From the NCBI GenBank assembly GCA_947364235.1, contig CANARY010000008.1, forward strand, positions 20,308-84,307: a stretch of 64,000 nt of DNA, written 5' to 3'. The notes beneath the pieces are model-generated. The model was not told the origin of the DNA and made no database searches. It saw only the letters and a list, made by a program, of their open reading frames with translations. The first letter of the stretch is position 1; every line of letters starts with the position of its first letter. Shown here piece after piece: positions 8,813-17,453 of the stretch. This stretch comes from an uncultured Candidatus Melainabacteria bacterium (GTDB lineage: Bacteria; Cyanobacteriota; Vampirovibrionia; Gastranaerophilales; Gastranaerophilaceae). The position numbers were made by a program, and so were the translations under genes.

Positions 8813-9307
8813 ATGATAAATTGGGATGCTGTAAGTGGAATTGGAAGTGTATGTGCAAGTATTGCAACATTCTGTGCTGTAATTGTGTCATTGTGGCAAA
8901 CTCGTCTAAAAACTAGAAAAAGTTTACAATTTGAATTTTCACCATCTGTTATTGGAGTTGGTGATATTGGAGTAAAGGATGAACCATATGTATCACTATC
9001 TGTTACAAACATATGTCAAAGAAAAATTAAAATTGTAAGTTGGGGAATTATTTTAAAATATGGACATAAAGCTTGTTGTTGTACTAGCACTATGGGTTGT
9101 TTAGGGGATAATTTACCAACATTGCTAGAACCAGATGTAACAGCTAATTTATTTACTATTAGAAAACCATTTTATCAAACTATACAAAAATATAATTCTG
9201 AAAAATTTCTTGATAAAAATTCAAAACTTAAAATGTATGTTACAGATGCTTCAGGTTCATTATATGTATACACTACTAAATGTAAAATAAAAGATTTTCT
9301 AAAATAA
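8813..9307 (+). CDS. Membrane-anchored hypothetical protein
   Basis: 164 residues. An N-terminal membrane helix (IGSVCASIATFCAVIVSLW, ~residues 10-28) is followed by a predicted beta-rich cytoplasmic or periplasmic domain (VSLSVTNICQRKIKIVSWGI). This TM-plus-beta-sandwich layout is common in accessory-region proteins of unknown role. AGAGG ribosome site. It converges on the HEPN-like gene with 11 bases between stops. No function assigned. Confidence 0.6.
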   Translation: MINWDAVSGIGSVCASIATFCAVIVSLWQTRLKTRKSLQFEFSPSVIGVGDIGVKDEPYVSLSVTNICQRKIKIVSWGIILKYGHKACCCTSTMGCLGDNLPTLLEPDVTANLFTIRKPFYQTIQKYNSEKFLDKNSKLKMYVTDASGSLYVYTTKCKIKDFLK

Positions 9308-9318
9308 AGCTCTAAGTA

Positions 9319-10440
9319 TTATACATTATCCTCATAACCTCTGCCTTGGCAAAATTCACACCCTTCTAGGTAACTATTTCTCAAATCACCTCCCAGTTGT
9401 AGTTCATTGCACCAACTGCAACTTCGTACCGACACAGAACCTGCTCCGCAATTTGTACATGTAAACACACCATTGATGTATGCAACAGAATTTCTAGTTC
9501 CACAATATGCACAATTTATAATATCTTCTTGCTTATCAGAAAAATCCAAAGTATCTAAAATATTTCTAGAATTATCATTATATTTTTGTTTAACACATGC
9601 CAAAAAGTCATTGAAATTTATTTTATGACCACAATTAAGATTTATATCACAAGAATATTTTAAATCGTATACGTTTAACTTTGAAATTTTGTTACAATTA
9701 GGGCATTCAATTTCTATCATACGTTCTTTAAATACTTGTCCACAAACAACGCAATTAGCATAAAATATATCTTTTATATGTGAATTAGTTATTCTTAATG
9801 ACTCTTTTTTACAATTATTGCAAGTTCTATATTCAACATTATTTTTGCTTTTGTCTTTTTGTATGTCGTTTTTTATTGCCTCATACCTGATATTATAATA
9901 ATTTTTAAGTTGTACGATTTTAGCTTCAAACCTAATTATAGAATTAATAACTCTATCATTATCTTTGTATATATTATCCCAAAAGGAAAGCAAGCTACGT
10001 AATCTATACCAAGCTTTTAGAATTTGAATTGCAAGTTTTGTCTTTATTTCTTTCAAATCTTCTTTTTTACACTTGTTAATATCATGATAGAAATGAATTA
10101 AACGATTTCGTTCTTTTCTTATTTCATCAAAAGCCTTAATATCATCCTCATGTATTTGAGGTTCATCAAACGCATTTTTTAGAACATATATTAGTTCATC
10201 AAATTGTAATGTTGAAGATGTGCCATCTTTAAAGTTACTTAGATTTGGTTTTTTGCCAACTATTAAACTCCAGTGTTCAGCAATTAAGCGTGCTTTTAAA
10301 AAGAGTTCAATAGCACAAAAGAAATTTATAATAGAATATTTTGTATTATTTTCAAATTCATCTGCACTTTTATTTAAAAAATCAATAGCATTTATAAGAA
10401 CACTATTTAATATTTCATTTGTATTTTTTGTTGCTACCAC
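9319..10440 (-). CDS. HEPN-like protein with multiple zinc-ribbon Cys pairs
   Basis: 373 residues in two parts. Residues ~1-180 are helical and hold an R-x4-H motif (RNRLIH, R111-H116) as in HEPN RNases. Residues ~205-370 carry CxxC pairs at C207, C230, C246, C310, C328, C341 and C361, plus C264/C270, i.e. about four zinc ribbons that could bind nucleic acid. Start is GTG at 10440 with AAGGA upstream. It overlaps the end of the Schlafen-type gene by 26 bases, so the two are coupled. RNase activity is inferred from the motif only. Confidence 0.55.
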   Translation of the reverse strand: MVATKNTNEILNSVLINAIDFLNKSADEFENNTKYSIINFFCAIELFLKARLIAEHWSLIVGKKPNLSNFKDGTSSTLQFDELIYVLKNAFDEPQIHEDDIKAFDEIRKERNRLIHFYHDINKCKKEDLKEIKTKLAIQILKAWYRLRSLLSFWDNIYKDNDRVINSIIRFEAKIVQLKNYYNIRYEAIKNDIQKDKSKNNVEYRTCNNCKKESLRITNSHIKDIFYANCVVCGQVFKERMIEIECPNCNKISKLNVYDLKYSCDINLNCGHKINFNDFLACVKQKYNDNSRNILDTLDFSDKQEDIINCAYCGTRNSVAYINGVFTCTNCGAGSVSVRSCSWCNELQLGGDLRNSYLEGCEFCQGRGYEDNV

Positions 10441-11605
10441 TTAATCTTTTCCTTTTATTTTTTTGTAAACTTAAAAATTCATTTCTTAATCTCTGTGCAA
10501 TATTTTCATTTTGTTCTAATAAGTATATCTTATTAGGACAAGTTATATCTTTATTTTCTTCGCTATTTCCACAGCCATCGTAGAAGAAAAAATAATCCTT
10601 ATAAATATCATATTGTGAATTTTTATTTATAATTTTTTGAACTAAATATTCAAAAGAATTTTTTATATTATAGAAGAAAGTTACTTGTCTATGACAACCA
10701 CCATCACTATAATTAAAGTCTATTTCATCAATAGTTTTTCCTTTATTTGATAAACTGGCATTATTAACAAAAACATGAATATCTTCATAGTTGTCAGGGT
10801 TATAGTATAACCAGTCAGTTTTAGGGTGTAATATATAATATCTACCTTTATCACAAATATATAAACTTTCTGTTTTTAGTATAGTAGTGTGATATTTATA
10901 TCTAATTGATGTTTCATAAGAATTTCCTATAGAATGAGCAAAAACAGCATCTGCATGTTCATCGGGACTATAATCAGTCATATGATTAGGTAATGTGTAT
11001 TCGATTGTAAATTCAGGGAATGGAATATAATGCCATATACATGTTAATTCCAGTTCATTATAATTAAATCCCCAGTTATTATAATCTTTTACATATATCT
11101 CTAATCGCTCTCTAGGTGATAATAATAGACCAAAACGCTCTCGCCACATATCCGCTATTTGACTTTCTGGTGTTGATTGGTCAACAGGAGTGTTTACAGA
11201 GCCATTCCTTGTATATACAACGCCAGCTATTATAGTTTTATTCTTTGTATTTATTCGTTTATCCTTCAATAAATAGTAGGGTCTATTAGAACTTTTTTTA
11301 ATTATAATAATATCAATTTCATTATTTGAAATATTTAAAGTTTCAATTTTTACTGTTGGAATTCTATTAAAATTAGCAGTACTTAATAAATTACATAGAT
11401 TATCTTGCTTTAGACGATTTTCAGAAATATTACAAAATTTTTTATCTTCTTCATTATATCCAATGACTATATATCTATCAGATTTAGCATCTGAATTTGC
11501 CATACAAAGAATATCTAAAATTAGACAAGCTGTATCTTTGTACCATTCCTGCTTAAAATCCAAATAATCGCTTTCATTCTGTTGCACTAAATTTTCTAAA
11601 TTCAT
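10415..11605 (-). CDS. Schlafen AlbA_2-domain protein
   Basis: The N-terminus carries the AlbA_2/Schlafen signature (ESDYLDFKQEWY, residues 11-22), followed by MANSDAKSDRYIVIGYNEED, the usual GIxD/GxxE-type core. These domains occur in nucleic-acid-binding and tRNA-cleaving proteins. The C-terminal ~250 residues are unrelated to anything I know and are rich in aromatic residues. The ATG is seven bases after TATAAT (11612-11617, leftward) with no ribosome site, so the message may be leaderless. It follows hicB by 33 bases and overlaps the HEPN-like gene. Confidence 0.7.
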   Translation of the reverse strand: MNLENLVQQNESDYLDFKQEWYKDTACLILDILCMANSDAKSDRYIVIGYNEEDKKFCNISENRLKQDNLCNLLSTANFNRIPTVKIETLNISNNEIDIIIIKKSSNRPYYLLKDKRINTKNKTIIAGVVYTRNGSVNTPVDQSTPESQIADMWRERFGLLLSPRERLEIYVKDYNNWGFNYNELELTCIWHYIPFPEFTIEYTLPNHMTDYSPDEHADAVFAHSIGNSYETSIRYKYHTTILKTESLYICDKGRYYILHPKTDWLYYNPDNYEDIHVFVNNASLSNKGKTIDEIDFNYSDGGCHRQVTFFYNIKNSFEYLVQKIINKNSQYDIYKDYFFFYDGCGNSEENKDITCPNKIYLLEQNENIAQRLRNEFLSLQKNKRKRLSGSNKKYK

Positions 11606-11638
11606 ACTGTAATTATAACTTAAATAATGTAATTCTAT

Positions 11639-12046
11639 TTATGCATTCGAAAATTTAGTATATAATTTTTTATTCTTTTTGTTTTTAGAATTATTTTCTT
11701 CAACAAAATCGGTAAAAATATTAATTATTAATTTATTTAAACTTATATTTTCTATTTCGGCAATTTCTGCTAATGCTTGATGTATTGTAGCACCTGTTCT
11801 CACATTAAAACTACCGCTATATGCTTTTTGTGGATTTTTGCCCAATTCTTTACAGGTTTCTAAATACTCATCAACCATTTCTTTAAAAGAATTTTCTAAT
11901 TCTTCAATTGTATTACCCTCAAACATTATTAAATCATCAATAAACAAAATTTTTCCATAAAGAAATTTTTCGGTTAAATTATATTCAACAGAACCAACAT
12001 AATTTTTATATTTTAATACATTATTAGTTTTATCTTTCATAATCAT
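11639..12046 (-). CDS. hicB: HicB-family antitoxin
   Basis: Antitoxin of a type II toxin-antitoxin pair. The HicB core is visible: YVGSVEYNLTEKFLYGKILFIDDLIMFEG, then ELENSFKEMVDEYLETCKELGKNP, and a C-terminal DNA-binding (RHH/HTH-like) part (SFNVRTGATIHQALAEIAE). Length 135 fits this long HicB subfamily. Two bases separate it from hicA. It should neutralise HicA and repress the hicA promoter through the inverted repeat at 12326-12362. Confidence 0.88.
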   Translation of the reverse strand: MIMKDKTNNVLKYKNYVGSVEYNLTEKFLYGKILFIDDLIMFEGNTIEELENSFKEMVDEYLETCKELGKNPQKAYSGSFNVRTGATIHQALAEIAEIENISLNKLIINIFTDFVEENNSKNKKNKKLYTKFSNA

Positions 12047-12048
12047 AA

Positions 12049-12303
12049 TTATATTAACCCATTCCTTTCTAATTTTTCTATTATCTCATCGATTATATAA
12101 CTTTTGATAATATTTTTAGGATGAGGTTTATGGAACATTATTATATCATTATCTTTATTTTTAAACTTTTTTCTTGACCCACTTGTTTTACCTGTTGCAA
12201 TTTCAACATAGCCATAAAACTTCATAATTTGTATAAGTTCTTCATACGTTAAATCTTTAGGTTTATTCAAAAATTTGTTTATTAATTTATCTATTTTAGT
12301 CAT
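12049..12303 (-). CDS. hicA: HicA-family mRNA interferase toxin
   Basis: 84 residues with the HicA dsRBD-like layout: LTYEELIQIMKFYGYVE, then GKTSGSRKKF, IIMFHKPHP and SYIIDEIIEKLERNGLI. HicA cleaves mRNA on ribosomes. In this subfamily the usual catalytic GSH is GSR, so the active His may be one in FHKPHP. First of the leftward set. The ATG is 6-7 bases after a TATTAT box with a TTGCAA -35, which suggests a leaderless message. Confidence 0.88.
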   Translation of the reverse strand: MTKIDKLINKFLNKPKDLTYEELIQIMKFYGYVEIATGKTSGSRKKFKNKDNDIIMFHKPHPKNIIKSYIIDEIIEKLERNGLI

Positions 12304-12325
12304 ACTAATATAATAACATAAAACT

Positions 12326-12362
12326 TATAATTTTGCAACTAAAAATCAGTTGCAAAATTATA
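12326..12362. promoter_or_regulatory. Probable HicB operator between divergent genes
   Basis: 15-base perfect inverted repeat (12326-12340 / 12348-12362) around a 7-base spacer. Its arm contains TTGCAA, which also forms the -35 box of the leftward hicA promoter (-10 TATTAT near 12310). HicB antitoxins commonly autorepress at such sites. The rightward gene at 12401 has its TATAAT at 12389-12394, so both directions could be controlled. Confidence 0.65.
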
Positions 12363-12400
12363 TTTTTTAACAATGTTTAATTTTGTTTTATAATTAGATT

Positions 12401-13192
12401 ATGTTTACAAGCAAAGAAGCCAAACTTTTTATGGAGAACTTTAATGATATTAAATTGGAGGAAATTCCTTTTCCAGAATATCAATTGTCCTCATGGTTTC
12501 CAGAAAATCTACAAAATAAAATTAAAGAACAAGAAGAATTAATTAAATCGCTCAACAAAGAAGAATTAAGAAAGTTTTTTGATGTATATGCTATGATGGT
12601 TGAATATTTTAACTTGGTTATACCAATATTCATTGATGCTGAGATGAAAGAGATATGGTTAAAGTTAAATAAAATATCTAACTCCAAAACTGAAAAATTT
12701 ATAAGTTATATTTTTCATATAGCTAATGATTTTGAGGGTGCAATCAGTTTATATAATAAACATCTTAATGAAAAAGAATGTTTTAATAATATCTTACAAA
12801 AAATAAACGAACTTGAAGAATTATTAGAAGAATATGAATGTCATTTTTATGGCCATATGTTAACAGAAGAATTTGAGCCATTAAAAGAAAAGCTTCAAAT
12901 ATTTAAAGAAAAAGGAATTCCTTTATTTGAAAATTTTAAAGAAATGACCAATAATATTTCATACCTTAGTTCAGATTGGAGACCAATAACCAGAGAATAT
13001 AAATCTGAAACTGCACTTCCTATATTTTTTGCAAGAAAAATATCTTTATTTTTTAAACAAGAATTTAAGAAACCGTATAATCGCTATGTCGCAGAAATTA
13101 TAAGCCTTTTATTTGATAAACACTATTCAGAAAACGATATTATTAAAATTACAAAACCTATCAATAAATTTGTAAAAGGTGAAAACTCATAA
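12401..13192 (+). CDS. Hypothetical accessory protein (263 aa)
   Basis: Helical, charged protein with no signal peptide or TM. The C-terminal stretch (YNRYVAEIISLLFDKHYSENDIIKITKPINKF) reads like a helix-turn-helix-like or replication-accessory segment, but I cannot name a family. The ATG is six bases after TATAAT and has no ribosome site, so it is likely leaderless. It lies divergent from hicA and upstream of the replication genes. Confidence 0.6.
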   Translation: MFTSKEAKLFMENFNDIKLEEIPFPEYQLSSWFPENLQNKIKEQEELIKSLNKEELRKFFDVYAMMVEYFNLVIPIFIDAEMKEIWLKLNKISNSKTEKFISYIFHIANDFEGAISLYNKHLNEKECFNNILQKINELEELLEEYECHFYGHMLTEEFEPLKEKLQIFKEKGIPLFENFKEMTNNISYLSSDWRPITREYKSETALPIFFARKISLFFKQEFKKPYNRYVAEIISLLFDKHYSENDIIKITKPINKFVKGENS

Positions 13193-13264
13193 ATTTTAAA
13201 TTTTGCTTAGTTTTCACTGTATTTTATTTGAATTAGTCCTATAAAATATGTAGGACGATTTAAA

Positions 13265-13459
13265 ATGAGAAATTTTAAAAAGCAAAATTTTATAGAAATA
13301 ACACAGTTAGAATTTCAAAAATATTCAAATTCTAAAATAACAGACTTTGAGGCTTTTGAAATTCAAAAGAATTTATTCGGTGTAATTGAATTGCTTGTAA
13401 ATTGGTCAAATCGTTCTATGAGTGAAAATAGTAATAAAAACAAAGAAAGCGAGGATTAA
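13265..13459 (+). CDS. Small hypothetical protein (64 aa)
   Basis: 64 residues, polar (FKKQNFIEITQLEFQKYS), with ribosome site TAGGA. It ends two bases before the start of the DUF3987-like gene, so it is probably the first gene of the replication operon. No family recognised. It may be a small regulator or assembly partner of the downstream protein. Confidence 0.55.
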   Translation: MRNFKKQNFIEITQLEFQKYSNSKITDFEAFEIQKNLFGVIELLVNWSNRSMSENSNKNKESED

Positions 13460-13460
13460 C

Positions 13461-14945
13461 ATGGAAAATGTTATTGAAAATTGTACGAATTTAAAAGATG
13501 TAGCAGATTTAAAAATGCCTAAAATACTTGAGGATATTACTTTTAATTTTGCAAGAACTATATATCCTGATATGGCAACTTCATGCCTGTTAGGTGCAGT
13601 TTTAACTCTTGTGGGTTTTGCTATTTCGCACAAAAGAATTAAATTTGATGAACATGATGACGGTAGAAATATAAGAAATTTTAATATCTTCACAATAAAT
13701 TTTGCTCCCTCCGGTGTAGGAAAAGACAAATTATACAAAGATATTTGTAACAAGATTTTGAAATATATTTTTGATTTTATGAAAGAGAAAGTAGAAAAAC
13801 ATATAGAAGATTTAAAACAAAAAATTATTGCAGACGCAGAAAAAATAAATAGTCCGGTAGAAAAAAGACGCTATATTAAAGAAGAAACTGCAAAAATTAG
13901 AAATATTGAACATATCGTATCAAACGGAACTCCAGAGGGTATATATCAAGACGCAAAAGCAATTACAGGCATGAGTATCGGAGGAATGCTTGTTTCAATA
14001 AATGAATTAGGTGCATATATAAGTGAAAATGATGATACCAAAAATCAACTGTTGAATATATTATATGAGGCTTTTGATGGTGATATAAAATCAAAATCAA
14101 TTAAGACATCAAATCGTGATGAAAATTTATCTAATATTGTAGTAAATGCATTATTATATGGCGACCCTAATTATTTTAAAGAAAAAAGAGTTAGTCAATT
14201 AATTGAATTGATGATGAATAACGGGCTTGCACGCAGGTCATTCGTTACTTTTCAAGAACATGAAGTTTTAAGTTTAAAAGAAAATTTTATAATGGCATAT
14301 AACCAAGATAAAAATGCATACTATTTAGCGGATAAGTTGTCAAAAGAATTATTTGAAATCTTTAATAAAATTCCGAACGGTGCTACTTATAAATTGCCTG
14401 AAACAATTTCAACAAGTATATTTTTACCTTATGTAAATGAAATAAAGACTAAATACAATTCAACAGAAAATCACATGTTGCGTAAAGTAATAAAATCTAA
14501 AGAGTTAAAAGCCTTATTATTATCTACATTGTGTGCCTCTCTTAATCACCCTGACAAACTTATTATAGAAAAAGAAGATTTTGAGCAGGGTATAAGCATT
14601 ACAGAGTTTTTAAGTAAGGATTTTATCAAATTTTATAACTACATGTATGATAGAAATGATAGTTATGGTAAATTCTTTGAATTTTTAACAAAAAATTTGG
14701 GCAAAACATTTACAAAAACCGAATTAGTAAACAATCACTATAAAGATTTTGGAATGAAAAGAGAGGAATTTCGTAAAAAACATATTTGGAATAATGCTAT
14801 TGCAATATTGCAAGAAATAGCTGGAATGAAAGGATATGAACTATTAACAGATATTAACAATGGTTATAAAATCAAATTACTAGCTACTTTAAAAGCTGAA
14901 AAACTATCAGATGATTTTAAACCTATTGATGAAATTATAAAATGA
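13461..14945 (+). CDS. DUF3987-like mobile-element replication protein
   Basis: ~494 residues. I prefer the ATG at 13461 because GCGAGG lies six bases upstream; an in-frame ATG at 13422 lies inside the preceding gene. A P-loop-like NFAPSGVGKDK is at ~80-90, and the acidic strand MLVSINELGAYIS may be Walker B. This layout is typical of DUF3987/primase-associated helicases in phages and integrative elements. The C-terminal part (FTKTELVNNHYKDFGMKREEF) looks like a winged helix. Likely role: opening the origin next to it. Confidence 0.6.
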   Translation: MENVIENCTNLKDVADLKMPKILEDITFNFARTIYPDMATSCLLGAVLTLVGFAISHKRIKFDEHDDGRNIRNFNIFTINFAPSGVGKDKLYKDICNKILKYIFDFMKEKVEKHIEDLKQKIIADAEKINSPVEKRRYIKEETAKIRNIEHIVSNGTPEGIYQDAKAITGMSIGGMLVSINELGAYISENDDTKNQLLNILYEAFDGDIKSKSIKTSNRDENLSNIVVNALLYGDPNYFKEKRVSQLIELMMNNGLARRSFVTFQEHEVLSLKENFIMAYNQDKNAYYLADKLSKELFEIFNKIPNGATYKLPETISTSIFLPYVNEIKTKYNSTENHMLRKVIKSKELKALLLSTLCASLNHPDKLIIEKEDFEQGISITEFLSKDFIKFYNYMYDRNDSYGKFFEFLTKNLGKTFTKTELVNNHYKDFGMKREEFRKKHIWNNAIAILQEIAGMKGYELLTDINNGYKIKLLATLKAEKLSDDFKPIDEIIK

Positions 14946-14952
14946 TGTATTT

Positions 14953-15090
14953 GGCAAAACTGGTAAAACATTGTAAAACTGGCAATATAAAAGGATTTTG
15001 AATTTACATAATTTTGTAAATCCTGTAAAACTGGTTTTACAAGTTTTACATAGTCTGTAAATCGTAAAGATTAGTTATAGCAATAGTTTT
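14953..15090. repeat. Iteron-like repeats, possible replication origin
   Basis: The gap between the two replication genes is packed with GTAAAA/TTTTAC words. GTAAAACTGG or a one-base variant occurs at 14953-14963, 14972-14982 and 15024-15034. A perfect palindrome GTAAAAC-TG-GTTTTAC lies at 15025-15040, with further TTTTACA copies after it. Such spacing beside initiator and primase genes is typical of iteron origins; function is inferred. Confidence 0.5.
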
Positions 15091-15115
15091 ACCAAGAATT
15101 ACAGGAATTACATAT

Positions 15116-16270
15116 ATGAGTATAGAACTTGAAAAAATTATAAATTATTTGGGGCAACCACATAAACAAAGTGGGAATAATTTAATATGGAAATGTCCGT
15201 ATTGTATTGATAAAAGCCAAAATAATCTTATATATAGTAAGGATAAAGGTATTTTATGGTGTTTTGCAAGTGGAGGTGAACATTCCGGCATGATATTGAG
15301 TGAGATTTATAAAAATTCACCTGATGAAACTTTTACAATGCCTCCTGTTATAAAACCAGAAAAGAAAGTATTAAGCCCAGATAAAATAAAATATTTTACC
15401 GATAACATGCATAAATACAATAATGATTTATTAAAAAATCCTAAAATGCTTGATTTTATCAAAACAAAAAGAGGCATAGAAATTAAAACCATTGAAAAAT
15501 GTTTTATTGGTATTGATGTAGAAAAAAATAAATTTGCTTTTCCTACTATCGAATTTATGACAAATAATGTTATAGGGTTTGAATACAGACCACTTGATTT
15601 AAGCAAAAGTATAAAGCGTGAAATTGGCGGTTTAACAGGACTTGCACAAATAAATACATTTACAGATAAAACTCAAGCATTAGTTATTTTAGGAGGATAT
15701 TTAGACTGCTATGTATTTTATCAGTATTTAGAAGAAATAGGACAGTCCGAGTATTACCATATTACAACATCTTCAAATGGTGAGGGGTCAACATTAAAGT
15801 ATTTGGAAAATGTTAAAGAGCATTTTAATAAGTATTGCAAGATTTATTTGTATTTAGATACTGATACTACAGGAATTGCACAAATGGAAAAAATCAAAAC
15901 AAAATTCCCCTTTGTTGAAATAAAAACAATGTCTTGCGGTTGCAAGGATTTTAACGAACATTATCTAAAATGTATAAAAACAAAAAAATCCATGCCAGAA
16001 TTGCCTCCAAAAGAACTTTTAAATGTTCCTTGTATAAATCCTCATAGAAATATCACAGAACTTCATATAGAGCATTCTAACAGCTTATTAGAATATAAAA
16101 TTAACGCTGACACACGCAAACTTATTACAGGAAATAAAATATATAATATTCCTAAATTCTTTAATATAAAAAATGCTTTAAATGGTGATTATAAAACGCT
16201 TGATTATATCTTTAATTATTGCAATTTAGATATAAAACAATTTAATATAAACATTAGGAGGTTACAATAA
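15116..16270 (+). CDS. Primase-like protein (zinc finger plus toprim)
   Basis: Residues 27-56 form a zinc-finger-like motif (C27-PY-C30, C49, H56; WCFASGGEHS) as in CHC2/DnaG-type primases. Residues ~186-255 carry a toprim fold: ALVILGGYLDCYVF, where the usual catalytic Glu is replaced by Gly (GGYLD), and IYLYLDTDTTGIAQ with the DxD pair (248, 250). The C-terminal ~100 residues are unassigned. It is coupled to the next gene by TAATG overlap. Likely primes element replication at the neighbouring repeats. Confidence 0.7.
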   Translation: MSIELEKIINYLGQPHKQSGNNLIWKCPYCIDKSQNNLIYSKDKGILWCFASGGEHSGMILSEIYKNSPDETFTMPPVIKPEKKVLSPDKIKYFTDNMHKYNNDLLKNPKMLDFIKTKRGIEIKTIEKCFIGIDVEKNKFAFPTIEFMTNNVIGFEYRPLDLSKSIKREIGGLTGLAQINTFTDKTQALVILGGYLDCYVFYQYLEEIGQSEYYHITTSSNGEGSTLKYLENVKEHFNKYCKIYLYLDTDTTGIAQMEKIKTKFPFVEIKTMSCGCKDFNEHYLKCIKTKKSMPELPPKELLNVPCINPHRNITELHIEHSNSLLEYKINADTRKLITGNKIYNIPKFFNIKNALNGDYKTLDYIFNYCNLDIKQFNINIRRLQ

Positions 16271-16671
16271 TGCCAAAATCAGACGGCTATAAAAATCTAA
16301 TTCCGGCAAATAAACGAAGCAAGGACGAAGCTAGGAAGTTAGGACAAAAAGGTGGAATAAAATCAGGGGAGGTGCGTAGAATGCGTAAGACTTTAAAAGA
16401 ACATTTGCTACTATTGCTTTCAGAAAAAAGTGTACAGGAAGAAATTTGTTTAGCGATTATTGATAAGGCTTTAGAGGGTGATACAAAAGCATTTCAAATA
16501 ATAAGAGATACAATCGGCGAAAAACCAACGGAAAATTTATGCGTATCAAGTGTCAATATGAATTTACAAAAATCTTATGACGAAGTAAAAGCACTAATAG
16601 AAGCAGAAAGACAAAAACTGATTGAAGAGAACAGGCATGAGATACCTCTAATTGAATATGATGAGGATTAA
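16270..16671 (+). CDS. Small-terminase-like / phage-type hypothetical protein
   Basis: 133 residues: basic N-terminus with ARKLGQKGGIKSGEVRRMRK, a leucine-rich helix (TLKEHLLLLLSE) and ALEGDTKAFQIIRDTIGEKP. This pattern is common in phage and element proteins related to small terminase subunits. No large terminase or capsid gene is present, so packaging is unlikely here; DNA binding is the safer inference. Starts in the TAATG overlap with the primase-like gene. Confidence 0.6.
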   Translation: MPKSDGYKNLIPANKRSKDEARKLGQKGGIKSGEVRRMRKTLKEHLLLLLSEKSVQEEICLAIIDKALEGDTKAFQIIRDTIGEKPTENLCVSSVNMNLQKSYDEVKALIEAERQKLIEENRHEIPLIEYDED

Positions 16672-16750
16672 CCCCTCCCCCTACCCCCTAAAAAATAGAG
16701 AAATAAAGCCTCCATATACGGATAGTACCCCTAGAAAAATTTTTGTATTT

Positions 16751-17080
16751 TTAGGGCTTTAAATATCTTAATGCTGAAATCACTTTATATAAATACATCA
16801 ATTCACTATCTGAAGCATTGTTGATTGATGAGGTTAATAGTTCTACAAGTTCTTTTCTATTTTTGATATGTCCAAAATCAAATAAGTCTTTTTCTTCAAC
16901 TTCAAGAGCATTAGCAAGTTTTTCAAGAGTTTCAGCAGTCATAAATCTTTTACCACATTCAATATTGCTCAAATTTGGTTTATCCATATCAATTTTTTCA
17001 GCAAGAACTTCTTGTGTTAAATTCTTACTTTTTCTTATCTCTTGTATTCTTGCTCCAAGTTTTTGCTTTAACGATTTCAT
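16751..17080 (-). CDS. XRE-family transcriptional regulator
   Basis: 109 residues. Residues ~10-65 are a classical Cro/C1 helix-turn-helix (ARIQEIRKSKNLTQEVLAEKIDMDKPNLSNIECGKR). It diverges from the genes at 17250 and has a near-perfect inverted repeat in the gap (17135-17165), so it likely represses its own promoter and the element genes. The C-terminal helix (SELMYLYKVISALRYL) may dimerise. Confidence 0.85.
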   Translation of the reverse strand: MKSLKQKLGARIQEIRKSKNLTQEVLAEKIDMDKPNLSNIECGKRFMTAETLEKLANALEVEEKDLFDFGHIKNRKELVELLTSSINNASDSELMYLYKVISALRYLKP

Positions 17081-17134
17081 TACAAACCCTCCTAGTCATG
17101 ATATAAAGAGAATTTGTAAAAAAGAACTCGCTAT

Positions 17135-17165
17135 ATTACTATCAAAACTTGCATTTGGTAGTAAT
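17135..17165. promoter_or_regulatory. Probable XRE operator
   Basis: Inverted repeat ATTACTATCAAA / TTTGGTAGTAAT (17135-17146 / 17154-17165, 11 of 12 positions paired) between the divergent XRE gene and the gene at 17250. A further ACTACTA half-site follows at ~17170. Confidence 0.5.
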
Positions 17166-17249
17166 TTATACTACTATAAATTTGTAAAAATAAGCTATTT
17201 TGCTATTTTTATCTAAAAAAGTTAGTAAAAAGTAATTATAGGAGTAGTC

Positions 17250-17444
17250 TTGATAATGAAAAAGAAACAAACATTTTATTTAATTATTGTTATTTTACTT
17301 TTAATTGCAAGCGTTTGTACATTTATAGTTAATTATACAGAGTACAAATATCAACAAGAACAGAAACAAATCATTAAAAATGCACAAAAAACAACACAAG
17401 AACTACCAAAATTACTAATGGATTTAGATAAATATAAACAATAG
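17250..17444 (+). CDS. Small single-span membrane protein
   Basis: 64 residues: basic start, one strong membrane helix (FYLIIVILLLIASVCTFIV), then a polar helix with many Gln and Lys. AGGAG at 17240-17244 could serve the TTG at 17250 or the ATG at 17256, so the start is uncertain by two residues. Followed after 9 bases by an exported protein gene. No family recognised. Confidence 0.55.
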   Translation: MIMKKKQTFYLIIVILLLIASVCTFIVNYTEYKYQQEQKQIIKNAQKTTQELPKLLMDLDKYKQ

Positions 17445-17453
17445 GAGTTTTTT

